From Paracentrotus lividus (taxonomy: Eukaryota > Echinodermata > Echinoidea > Camarodonta > Echinidae), in NCBI GenBank assembly GCA_940671915.1, contig CALNVZ010001092.1:19261-83260 (forward strand): a stretch of DNA of 64,000 nt, written 5' to 3'. The stretch's first letter is position 1. Every line of letters starts with the position of its first letter. The translations under genes and the position numbers were made by a program. The notes beneath the pieces were generated by a model that saw only the letters and a list, made by a program, of their open reading frames with translations, did no database searches and had not been told where the DNA came from. This document shows, in pieces, positions 49,129 to 59,065 of the stretch.

Positions 49129-50205
49129 ACACACTCTAGTTAATAAAATGTTCATTTAATTTTTTGTCATCCATTCCGTCTATCATTTTTAATATATCCC
49201 TGCGTCTTCTAGGTTGTAGCTAGATTATGAACAAAAACACCAATTCGTCATTAGAGCCGCGATCAAAGCGATTGGTGGGGGGGGGGGGGCTGAAGGCCTT
49301 AATTTGTTCAGCAAACTTGAAAATGAGACGGAAAACAGCCATAGTTGTATATCTATGTGTCCATGTCCACCCCTCAGTCTCGCTTCGTCCCGTTCGGTTC
49401 GGCCCCTCCCCAAAGTTCGGCTTACCCCCCCCCGCGCCTTCAACGCTAGTTCCGCGTAGAGGACATTTGCCTATAATTAGACCGTATTATACTAGGGGGG
49501 GTAACTTAAAATCCTCCTATATTGCGTTAATCTTAATTAAACAAAAAATTGTCATATTCTTCTCAGTAGGAAATACTCTTTATTTTGAAAATAAATGAAA
49601 TAAAATGACTTAATTTTGGAAATTGCCCTTAATAAAGGTTACACAGGCCTAATTACTTCGAAGACACCAAAATGTGAGTGCGAGCCAACCCAAAGACAAA
49701 ATACCTATTTCAAACGCCAGTTTGACGAAAATGTATTAATTTGAATTGGTTTATTGACACCGATTTCAGGAAATCAAGACTCAGACACCTTTGCACGAAG
49801 GGAAAGATCTAGGCAGTTGTTTTGGAACTATATGACGAGGGTGAACGTACATTAAACTTACTGCTCTGACTCCCTTCCAACAGTGTCCACGAGAGGGCGC
49901 ATATTTTCTTGTTTAATGAAAAAATCGAGCTGGCTATGCCTATGTTTTGAGACCAACATGAGAAGATGAGTAATTGTCTTTTAAATTACTACTAGACATT
50001 AGTTAGCCCAATTTTCACCCTTTTCTCTGCTACGTATCTAATCTAAATTAAACACACGAGTCAATGGGGAAATATTTACCGCTGTGAAACCTTAAGCTCA
50101 ATGTGGCGCCCCCGTAGTTTAATGTCGATTTGGCGCCCCCTAAGTTTAAGGTCGATTTTACGCCCCTAAGTTTAAGGTCAATTTGGCGCCCCTATGTTAA
50201 GCTCA
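48105..50205 (+). repeat. direct duplication 48105-48560 and 49630-50095
   Basis: The two stretches are the same sequence with frequent small indels (for example around AATCAAGACTCAGACAC and CGAGAGGGCGC). Between them (48600-49620) lie C runs, a TC microsatellite at about 49093-49130 and no recognisable gene. The second copy leads back into the TTTAAGGTCGATTT array. Probably part of the same assembly problem as the gap. Confidence 0.65.
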
Positions 50206-50219
50206 GTTTTGCGAATTGG

Positions 50220-50380
50220 CGAAATTTTTTTCTCTCCCCGCCACCTTCCCCTTTCTCTCTGTCTCTTTCTATCTCTCTTTTTATCCCCTTTCCTCTTTTC
50301 TCCCTTCTCTTTTTTTTTCTCCTTTTTCTTTTTTCCTTTTTTTTCCCCCTTCCTTTTTGCCAATTTTTCCTCCTCTTTTC
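50220..50380. repeat. polypyrimidine tract
   Basis: Almost exclusively C and T on the plus strand. Long frames on both strands here are compositional. Confidence 0.9.
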
Positions 50381-50493
50381 GGCGCCCCCGGCCTGCGCGC
50401 CTACCCGGGGGGCCCGGCGCCCGTAAAGTCCCCATATACCCAGATGTTACTGAAATTTTAAACAATTATTTCTGACTGCAAGAGACAAAGCAA

Positions 50494-51470
50494 GAATAAT
50501 CATTTTATTTATTTATTTATTTATTTAAAACATCTTTATACAGGATTACAAGTTCAGAATACACTTTTTTCAACAAGGCCTGTTAACATTAAAACATGAA
50601 ATAAACATTTATCAAACATGATCAAAACCGCATTATCAGGTGATTATAATGCTAATTACGAATTCTAAAAAATTTGAAATCGATAATAATGTAAAATAAA
50701 TAAACAAATAAAAGATGTCATTTTAACAAAGATATATTAGAAAATGTTGTTAATCTTATGATTGAATTAAAAAAGTAATGATCAGTGGAATTTATGATTA
50801 AAGATTTAACACATATAGTGAAATGAGAAGAGGCAAGTTCGTTAGAATGTAATTTGAAGCCTTGGAACAGAATAAAAGGCAATATTTAATTTAGTTTTAA
50901 GAAATAAAGTCATATTTTAATTCATTTCCTGTATCATGCATATAAAGGTCATAGATGAAGCGTTTCTTAAATGATGTAGATTTTCATATCTTAAACCCCA
51001 GCATATTTGAAACTTCTTTCAAACATTCAAAGGTTGGCTTGAGTAAAACTACATAGCGAGTCAGAATATCGTGTATTTAATCGTGACTCTCACAGACATT
51101 TCTATCTCATTACACATTCTCACAGGTGCTTTCCCATGATACAATTGTACTTTAATGCAAGAAAGGAAATAATCTCTTCTTTCGTCTAACGTTTGCCATT
51201 GTGAAGATTGAAATCCAAGCTATTGGTTTTGTAATCAAAGTTCATTTTAACGATGCGTGCAGCTCTCTTTTGTAAACGTAAAAGAATGGTTTTGTTTCTT
51301 GAAGAACAATTCCCCCAGACTGAGCATGAATAATCAAAAACCGGTTGTATTGTGCATTTATAGATTACATTTAAAATCAGCGCCCTCACCTGACCATATT
51401 AGTTTGAAGATACATAGTCCCATATATTTATGTTTTTGTAGATAATTGAAAGCGTCTGCCCAATTTGAAA
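50494..51470 (-). pseudogene. 5'-truncated LINE 3' portion (Jockey/CR1-like)
   Basis: The minus-strand frame 51186-51389 contains the conserved stretch after the polymerase core of LINE reverse transcriptases: IYKCTIQPVFDYSCSVWGN followed by LLRLQKRAARIV. Downstream, in other frames, come eroded tail words such as KIWKSTSFKKRFIYDL, so the protein is frameshifted. The 3' end is a TAAA-type tail (TTTA repeats at 50502-50527 on the plus strand). The polymerase core and endonuclease are missing. Dead 5'-truncated copy. Confidence 0.8.
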
Positions 51471-51970
51471 TATTTTTTTAATAAAAGAATCATTCATGTT
51501 CACTTTACCAAAATTCACAATATCAAGGTAGATATGCTATAAAACAAGATAAAAGAAACAAAATAAACACTGCAAATTCGGAAAGAAGACAAATTGGGTT
51601 TTGTAATTAGCAGATTATGATATTGACCTTTCTTCAAGTGCCTCAATGAGCAAATGAGATTTTAAATGCCAATCGGGTTTGATTGTCTCAGTTGTTAATT
51701 CATAAGGAAGATTCAGGGGAAAACATGACCAAATGCGCAAGTAAAACATTATAAATCTCATTATATATTTTATTGAAGATTCTGAAAATTTATTTCAGCC
51801 TTGGAGACAGACAAAGCGAGAAAATAATTGGCGCCCTCACGTGCCAATATTAGCTGCCCTCTTGCGTCGATGCCTATATATCTGTCAACATGGATGCCAT
51901 CACGTCGTGCCAATTGGTTACGTAGCTAACAAACATACGTGTCTAATGGGTGAACTATCCTACCCCCCTA
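51471..51970. other. unassigned DNA
   Basis: No gene or repeat was recognised. Confidence 0.35.
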
Positions 51971-51984
51971 CTTTTTTTTTACCT

Positions 51985-52135
51985 AGTCGGTCACGTCGAT
52001 GGACTAGCATCAAGCTTGACGGACGAGCTTTAAAGCTCGTCCGTCAAGATGAGAGATGTAGATTCAGTTGTATGCTAGTCCGTCTTGACCGACTAGCTTT
52101 AAAGCTAGTCGGTCCATTGACGGACGAGGTTAGGT
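51985..52135. repeat. second palindrome cluster, with perfect 34 and 28 bp palindromes
   Basis: Positions 52015-52048 form a perfect palindrome with half-site CTTGACGGACGAGCTTT. Positions 52087-52114 form another with half-site GACCGACTAGCTTT. Both share the AGCTTTAAAGCT centre and the GACGGAC/GACCGAC words with the cluster at 43.5-44.2 kb. Confidence 0.95.
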
Positions 52136-52181
52136 TTTCAGTGTACTACGAAAACTTGATTTACTCAAAATTTTCAACGAC

Positions 52182-54462
52182 AACCTATACTTTATATGGT
52201 ATCAATGGAAAGGTAATTTCATTGCGGTCATTGTCATGTCACTTTTATATGCAAAGATTGAAGCGACAATGACTAATGCCTTGTTACGTAATGCATTGTA
52301 AATTCGCTATTTTTTGTCCATAACTTTCGATGACGTCATCAAATTTACAAAAATTGACAGAAAGTTGTGAATGTATTGATACATATGCCTCCAAAGTTTT
52401 GAGTCCCTAGACGAATATTCGCGATTTAGGGGAAGTTGAACTTGATTTTCTGGTATCGATAATTTTTACATTCTGCAACATTTGAGCAATTTGGTCAATG
52501 AATCGATGTATTTTTCTTTACATTGCTGGAAAGGACATAGTCTGAAGTACCTAAGTCCGAAAAGGTACGGTTTTAACAAAAGCACAACGCAGATGCAGCC
52601 TCTTGGATTTTAGCAAAATTTCGAAACTTAGAGGGCGCTATTTGCATTTTGCGTATTTATTGGAGCGTGAAATATGTGCAGAGTGTGCATATTTACTAGA
52701 ATAACATGCCCCGAAAATTTGAAGCAAAATGGAATTGATTTAAAAAGTTATAGCTTTTTGTGTTTTGTCACAATTTTTTAGTTCATAACGGAGTTGAATT
52801 TTCAAATTGGATAAAAATATGAAGATGGTTGTAAAATAAAAAGTTTGTTGGATGCATATGAAAGGACAATTCATGGACTATTTAATGCATTTTGTTAGAA
52901 GTCTGTACCATCTATAATGACTAGATACGGAGGCTGGAAGAATGGCCTTCATATGGCCCAAAATCGAAAAAATGGCCGATGGACGGTCACGGATGAGTGA
53001 TTTTGGAAATTGAAATGTCAGGGGATCAATAATGGATCATGGGTGACATGTCTACGAAGTTTGAACGAATTTGGACGAGTAGTTGGACCTGGACAGGGAT
53101 AACAAGGATCATGTGTTAAGTGAATGGGTTTTTTGTGGAAGAAGAAGAAGACGGACTAGACTGCAATCGTTTGACATGATGAACGATGTGCGTGCATTGA
53201 CTAAAATATATCAAGGATTATAAAAATGTAAACGTATACCTTGAAATATATTAGTAAACGGAAATAGCCTTCACATGTAGAACAAATGTGTGAAACGATT
53301 GCGGTTTGTGTACGTTGTTGAGTTTTATCTTATCCTTTTTCCTCAACGGCATTCCATAGTGATCTGAGCCCTCGTGGTTTTCTCGATTCGCGATTATGAA
53401 GCAAGCTGGTATAATGGCTCCTACAAAAACGTGAATTTACTGCAAATTGATCTGTGGCAACCCTATATTATATTTGGTATCAATGGAAAGGCAATTTCAA
53501 TGCGGGCATTGTGAATTCAATTTCAGAAGCAAATATTGAACGACAATGACGTAATGCGTTGTTACGTAATCCATTGAAAATTCGATATTTTTTGTCCATA
53601 ACTATTTGATGACGTCATCAAATTTTACAAAAATTGACAGATAGTTGTGAAATGTATTGATACATATGCCTGCCAAGTTTCAAGCACCTAGATTGAATAT
53701 TCGCAATTTTAGGGGAAGTTAAACTTGATTTCCTGGTATCGATAATTTTTTACATTCCACGACATTTTTGAGCAATTTGGTCAATGAATCGATATATTTT
53801 TCTTTACATTGCTGGAAAGGACATAGTCTGAACTACCTAAATCCAAAAAAGGGCACGGTTTTAACAAGGCACAACGCAGATGCAGCCTCTTGGATTTTAG
53901 CCAAATTTTGAAACTTTAGAGGGCGCTATTTGCATTTTGCGTATTTATTGGAGCATGAAATATGTGCAGAGAGTGCATATTTACTAGAATAACATGCCCT
54001 GAAAATTTGAAGCAAAATGAAATTGATTTAAAAAAGTTATAGCCATTTTTGCGTGTTTTTAGTCACAATTTTTCAATTCATAACGGAGTTGATTTTTGAA
54101 ATTAATTTAAAATATGAAGATGGTTTTGAAATAAAAAGTTGTTGGATGCATTTGAAAGGTGAATTCATGGACGACATAATGAATTTTGTTAGAAGTTTGT
54201 AGCATCTAGGATGGTGGAGATATTGAAGTTGGAAGAATGGCTTTCATATGACCAAAAATGGACAAAATGGCCGATGGACGGTCACGGATGAGTGATTTTG
54301 GAAATTGAAATGTCAGGGGATCAATAGTGGGTCATGGATGACATGTCTACGAAGTTTGAACAAATTTGGATGAGTAATTGGACCTGGACAGTGATTACAA
54401 GGTTCACGTGTTAAATGAATGGCTTTTTTGGCGGAAAAAGAAGAAAAAGAAGAAGATGGCGG
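52182..54462 (+). repeat. 1.26 kb direct tandem duplication
   Basis: Copy one (52182-53155) and copy two (53459-54462) are colinear and similar. Shared words include GATGACGTCATCAAATTT, TAGAGGGCGCTATTTGCATT, GGACGGTCACGGATGAGTGA and a terminal GAAGAAGAAG tract. Between them lies a copy of the flank of the palindrome cluster (53160-53315). The terminal GAA tract hints at a retroposed sequence, but no coding domain was recognised. Confidence 0.8.
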
Positions 54463-54463
54463 A

Positions 54464-54622
54464 ATAGGAATATGAAACGATAACATGGCATTGTCGCTGG
54501 AGCGTCAATGCAAAGACGACGGAAAAGGAATGTGGAACAACAACATAGCATTGTCGCTGGAGCGTCAATGCAAAAAGGAATATGGAACGATAACATAGCA
54601 TTGTCGCTGGAGCGTCAATGCA
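54464..54622 (+). repeat. three-unit tandem repeat of about 50-60 bp
   Basis: Each unit ends CATTGTCGCTGGAGCGTCAA. Units end near 54511, 54572 and 54622. Open frames across it on the minus strand are a product of the repetition. Confidence 0.9.
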
Positions 54623-54624
54623 AT

Positions 54625-55217
54625 TATTGACATCGTGTCCATTTTTTCTTCGTCATTTAATAAATGACTATTATAGAGGATATCTTAACCCAAAACAAGA
54701 TCATTATTATGATCAATTTTAAACTGTTTGCAAGCGAATTCGTTAATGTTCATTCAATTTAGACGATACCTCTCGAAGCTGGGCTGTCCGTCATTCAATT
54801 TAACACTTACAGCAAGAGATCTCTTTGGAGTTCTTAATTTCGGGGTGGTAAAATCGAAGAATTTACGACATCTGACATACGATTGCTCATAATGACAATT
54901 GATTAGCCACATTTGCAATTTGCAATGGTTGCCGAGTTTCTTATTTCGAGAGCTCAAAATTAATTTGAATGCTGGTTGATAATCGCTATGATCGCATTTA
55001 GGACGGTATTGGTAGCTGGAAATGTCAAATAGATTGTACACAGTTAAAATTGACAGGGAAAACCTATAACTAGAGCTTTATAATTGTTACAGCATCAATT
55101 ATCGGTGGTATAATTATGTACTGATATGTGAAATGAAAACTATTCAATTATGATAAGTAGGAGGTGTATGTAGACGAAACCTGAGTACGTGGACACAACT
55201 GGACTCGAACCCGTCAG
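54625..55217. other. unassigned DNA
   Basis: A 95-codon minus-strand frame (54754-55041) has no recognised domain. A B-box-like word lies at 55201-55212 without an A box. Confidence 0.35.
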
Positions 55218-55271
55218 GTATTAACGTCACGATTGTACGTTTAAAACGCCAACTCCTTCCCTGTTTCGCTA

Positions 55272-55784
55272 CACTCTAAAAACTGAAGTGCAGTTTTTTT
55301 AGCTCTTGAAGGGCTGAAATCAGCACTTTTTAAGTTCTTGCATAGTGACGGCATTCAAAGTGCTGTTTAACTGCACTCAAAGTGCTGTTTTAGCACTTTC
55401 ACGTGAGCTGAACTTTCAGCAAAAATGGGCAAAAACGGCGTGGCTTCGTTGGGATTCAAACCTGGGTCCCCTGCATGAGAAGCGCTGACCAATTCACATC
55501 TCACGGTTGCTAGCAGATCATATTGTTGCATGATGAACTTTCTTCAAATTTGCCATAATCATCTACTATGCTGTCATAATTAAAGCCAGTTAGCGAGATC
55601 TCCGTTGGTCTATTGGTAACGTTAGCGGTACTCTTCCATGTCTAGGTGAACCCGGTTCGAATCCCATAAAGACCATGAACATTTTTTGTCGAGAAATTAG
55701 CACTTGGGTAAGTGCGTCAGGTGCTGACTTCAAGTGCAGTCACTATACGAGCACACATAAATTAGCACTTCAGTTTTTAAAATG
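55272..55784. mobile_element. 513 bp MITE carrying two opposed tRNA-like segments
   Basis: Terminal inverted repeats read CACTCTAAAAACTGAAGTGC and (from the right) the same with two changes, with TA on both sides (55270-55271 and 55785-55786). The arms repeat AGTGCTGTTT words. The right half carries a plus-strand tRNA-like stretch (about 55590-55670) with GTTGGTCTATTGGTAACG (A-box-like) and GGTTCGAATCC (B box). The left half carries an opposed B-box word at about 55469-55485 (GGGATTCAAACCTGGG). The T-stem pairing is poor, so these are relics rather than tRNA genes. The minisatellite at 37.9-38.05 kb shows the surrounding sequence without the insert. Confidence 0.75.
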
Positions 55785-55799
55785 TATTTTTAAGAAAAT

Positions 55800-56660
55800 T
55801 TTCAGCTCACGCTTCGCGCTCGCACTAATTGGAATTCATCAATATTTATATAGATTTCCGTTTGTTGACATTACGTCATGATGGTCCGCTTCTAATTACC
55901 AGTTAAAGCCCCCTAGCCCTCCATCAATTTCTCGCTTACATGTAACGCAACAAATCTTTTAGTTCAATATTATTGAGAAAATTTTAAGCTCGCGATTCGC
56001 GCTCGCATTGTTACAGCCCTATGAATTCGACGATATTCATATACTCACAAGCATAATAATGTGCATGTGTGTATATCTATAGGCATTACATCATTATGGT
56101 TCCCCCTTTAAAAAACCAGATAAAGCCCATTCCCTGTTTCGCGTTCGCATTATTCTAGTAAATGTCCCATTTCATGTCACTATTACTGAGAAAATGATCA
56201 GCTCGCGCTTCGCGCTCGCATATAATGGCCATATGAATTTGAAAATATGTATACCCGGTTGTTGTATGTCCGGACGGGTTGTTTGTCTGGACAAAGACGG
56301 TATTTTAGGAGCTTTGTGATCAATATTTCATTAATTGATTGAAAATAATATCAGACAATATAAGAAAGCACAAATATTCAAAAATATTTTTTGCTATTTA
56401 CTGCACAAATTTTGAAAAAAAATCGAGAGCAAAAGATGTTTTTATCTGCTTAAGTGTCCGGACAACGGACCCCCCCCCCCATCCTACTACTAGATACTCA
56501 TATGCATGCATGTGTGTATATTTAGCCATTTCATCATGATGGTTCCCCCTTGAACAAACCAGTTAAAGTCCCTTCCTCGTTTTGTGCTCGCATTATGCTA
56601 CAAACGCCCAATTTTATGTCACTATTATTGAGAATTTTTTTAGCTCGCATTATAAAATGC
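55800..56660 (+). repeat. second array of the CGCTTCGCGCTCGC minisatellite
   Basis: Same unit structure as 37860-39140, with cores near 55802, 55986 and 56201 and a shortened unit near 56640. It is interrupted by the inverted copy of the TGTCCGGACA element at 56250-56475. Confidence 0.8.
56250..56475. mobile_element. inverted copy of the TGTCCGGACA element
   Basis: Reverse-complement relative of 14208-14440, with a GTGTCCGGACAACGGACC end followed by a C run, and a TATGTCCGGACGGGTTG end. The interior is diverged. Confidence 0.65.
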
Positions 56661-56675
56661 TAACTGGATTCTTTG

Positions 56676-56765
56676 CCGACGCGCATAAATGCGCGCAAAA
56701 TCGTGCGCGCGTAATTCATTTATGCTTGCGCTTGCGTGCGCGTAGGCGCACGCAACATGATTCAA
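56676..56765. repeat. GC-rich alternating CG/GC inverted words
   Basis: Words such as ATGCGCGCAAAATCGTGCGC and TGCGTGCGCGTAGGCGCACG pair with one another. No gene is seen. Confidence 0.6.
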
Positions 56766-56789
56766 AAGATGCGCTTCAATTTGAAGTTT

Positions 56790-58280
56790 ATGTGTACTAA
56801 ATATGATTGACTTAAAGTTATTCAGTATGAATTAATGATTGATAAATTGATTTTACAAAATGGCGTCTGGATGACGTCACGTGATTGTGATTGATAAGAA
56901 AATGAGTAAGTGCTGAGACTTTACCATGATCTATCATTGCTGAAATAACAAGAAAATGACAAAAGAAATTGAATGCTCTAAACAGAAATACAAAGAAAAG
57001 CTTCAAAACTGCTTCAAGTCGAATAAGGCCAGCGAAGCATGGAAATGTGTGCATGCTTTAACCGGTTCGGGTCGTCAATATAATATCCGAAATTGATAAG
57101 TTAATTGAAGCAACTATCTTTCTCAAGGCTTGGATCAAACAAACGTACAAAGATTAAGAAATAAAGGATAAAGCTAAAAGGATATGTTTTATCAAACAAA
57201 AACCCAAAATAAATCCTAGATTAACTGCAATGCCCGTCTAGTCTAGTCAATTCAAGAGCATAAAATGTGATGATCGAAAACAAATTAAAAACGACTGGCA
57301 ATTATAATGTTGTATCCCATAGAGGGCGCGCGTCCGGAATCATAATGTAATTTGTCAGGCGCAAAAATAATTGCTTTTCGTAGAGGGGTATGCGGCAAGC
57401 GCGATATAAAGAAAACGGTTGGTAAATATAAAAGAATTTTACCATTTTCATAAATTTGACAATATTTGGAATAACTAGTGCGAATTTTTCTTAATTTCAT
57501 TTCCTCAAACTGTCCTTATCAAAGCAGTAAAGTAAATGCGTCCGGTAATACAATACACTGCCATACTCCCTCATTGAACAAAAACATAAAAAAACAAGAA
57601 CAAAACTTAATTAGAAAGCCATTTTACTACAATTGGGGCTTACAGCTGTTGTGGAGATGTTGAAATAATATGTACTCTCATAAAACCAGCCAAATAAGTT
57701 CATTTAATTTGTTTAAAAAATACACACTATCATATATTTCCTTTCACAATAATATGTCACGTCCTGTCTATATAAAGGCACCACATTTCTTAATTTTCCA
57801 TAGAGTACAAGATTTAAGCTAATATTCAGTATTAGTTATCAATGTGGTAAGGGTAATTTTTTACAGGCATTTTATAGTCTACTCTTCTGGTTTTGTAAGT
57901 ATAATAAAAACATTTGCACATCAACTTCACATTTTCTACTAAAATTTGGGGTAAATGAGTTGCAAAATTGGTAAATCACAAGGTAGAAGGTTCATATTTA
58001 GACCTTACGTAGCAAAAATGATGTGCTGTAAGTACTTGAAGAAGAACTGGCAAAAGTCCATTCCTTCAGTGAAAAAATGCTATTAGAATTGCTACCACTT
58101 TTTTTTTTAATTATTGTTCTAAATTCAAGGGATTAAGATGAGCATGAGGTATAACAGATGGAATTAAGGTCCAGAACTAAGTTTTAATAACAATTTACAT
58201 TCTGAAGTTTCAGGAAAAACAGAAAATACAATATTTCATTGGGTTTGAAAATTTGACCCCCAGGTTGACAAAAAGTGTAC
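56790..58280. other. unassigned AT-rich DNA
   Basis: No gene, RNA or repeat boundary is supported. Short frames (60-78 codons) have no recognised domain. Confidence 0.4.
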
Positions 58281-58309
58281 CCTATCCGTGAACAGGTATA
58301 TTCATGACC

Positions 58310-59065
58310 AACATAAACCATTAGAAACCAATAGAAACCAATCGAGAATAAAATCCCAACAGAAAATTACAGAAACGAGTAGAAACAAACAACAAACCGA
58401 TATAAGCCAACACGGGGTTTTCCCACGAGGCCGAGGGTCCACGAGTCCGAGTATTTTTTCCACAAGTCCGAGTATTTTTACCACGAGGCCGAGGGTCCAC
58501 GAGGCCGAGCAGTATATTGCAAAATACAATATGAGAAAAATCGGCCTCGTGGACCCTCGACCTCGTGGGAAAATACTCGGAATCGTGGACCCTCGGCCTC
58601 GTGGGAAAATACTCGGACTCGTGGACCCTCGGCCTCGTGGACCCTCCTAGAAAAACCCAATAGAAATTGTTTATGGGACAGCCTAAAACCAATAGGCCTA
58701 GAGTCTAGTAGAAATCAATAGAGTCTGATGGTCTGTATTGGTTTATTGGTCCAACAGCCTGGAACCAATAGAGACCATTAGAGACCATCAGACTCTATTG
58801 GTTTATGGGTCGAATACACCCAGAAAACCAACATATACAGATGGTTTGTATTGGACCATTAGAAAGAGAATCTCTTGCTATCTATTGGAGCCCATTGGTC
58901 GTCTGTCTGTGGGTCCATTAGGATTCTGATATTCCCAGTGTATTGGTCTCTATTGGAATACAATCACTGACATTCTGATGGTCCATTAGAAACCATTAGA
59001 ATCCATTAGACACCATTAGAAACCAACAGAAATTTTCTGTTGGATTTCTAATGGAGCCTATTGGA
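58310..59065. repeat. CCATTAGAAACCAATAGA-type degenerate repeat, with nested foldback
   Basis: Irregular repeats of CCATTAGAAA/CCAATAGAAA and their complements. The right end AACAGAAATTTTCTGTTGGA forms a hairpin. A foldback of CTCGGCCTCGTGG words is inserted at 58415-58655. Confidence 0.75.
58415..58655. mobile_element. small foldback with CACGAGGCCGAGG repeat arms
   Basis: The left arm (58419-58510) consists of CCACGAGGCCGAGGGT-type units. The right arm (58540-58648) has the complementary units CTCGGCCTCGTGGACC. About 30 bp lie between them. The unit is close to that of the one-sided array at 22842-23036. Confidence 0.8.

Noticed and set aside
50130-50475. Overlapping frames of 81-98 codons on both strands
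   Set aside because: Polypyrimidine composition, and next to a region of doubtful assembly.
54404-54601. 65-codon frame with internal peptide repeats
   Set aside because: It reflects the 50-60 bp tandem repeat on the other strand.
55190-55290. Possible minus-strand tRNA gene (GGACTCGAACCC word)
   Set aside because: No A box or cloverleaf partner upstream. The surrounding sequence belongs to the minisatellite.
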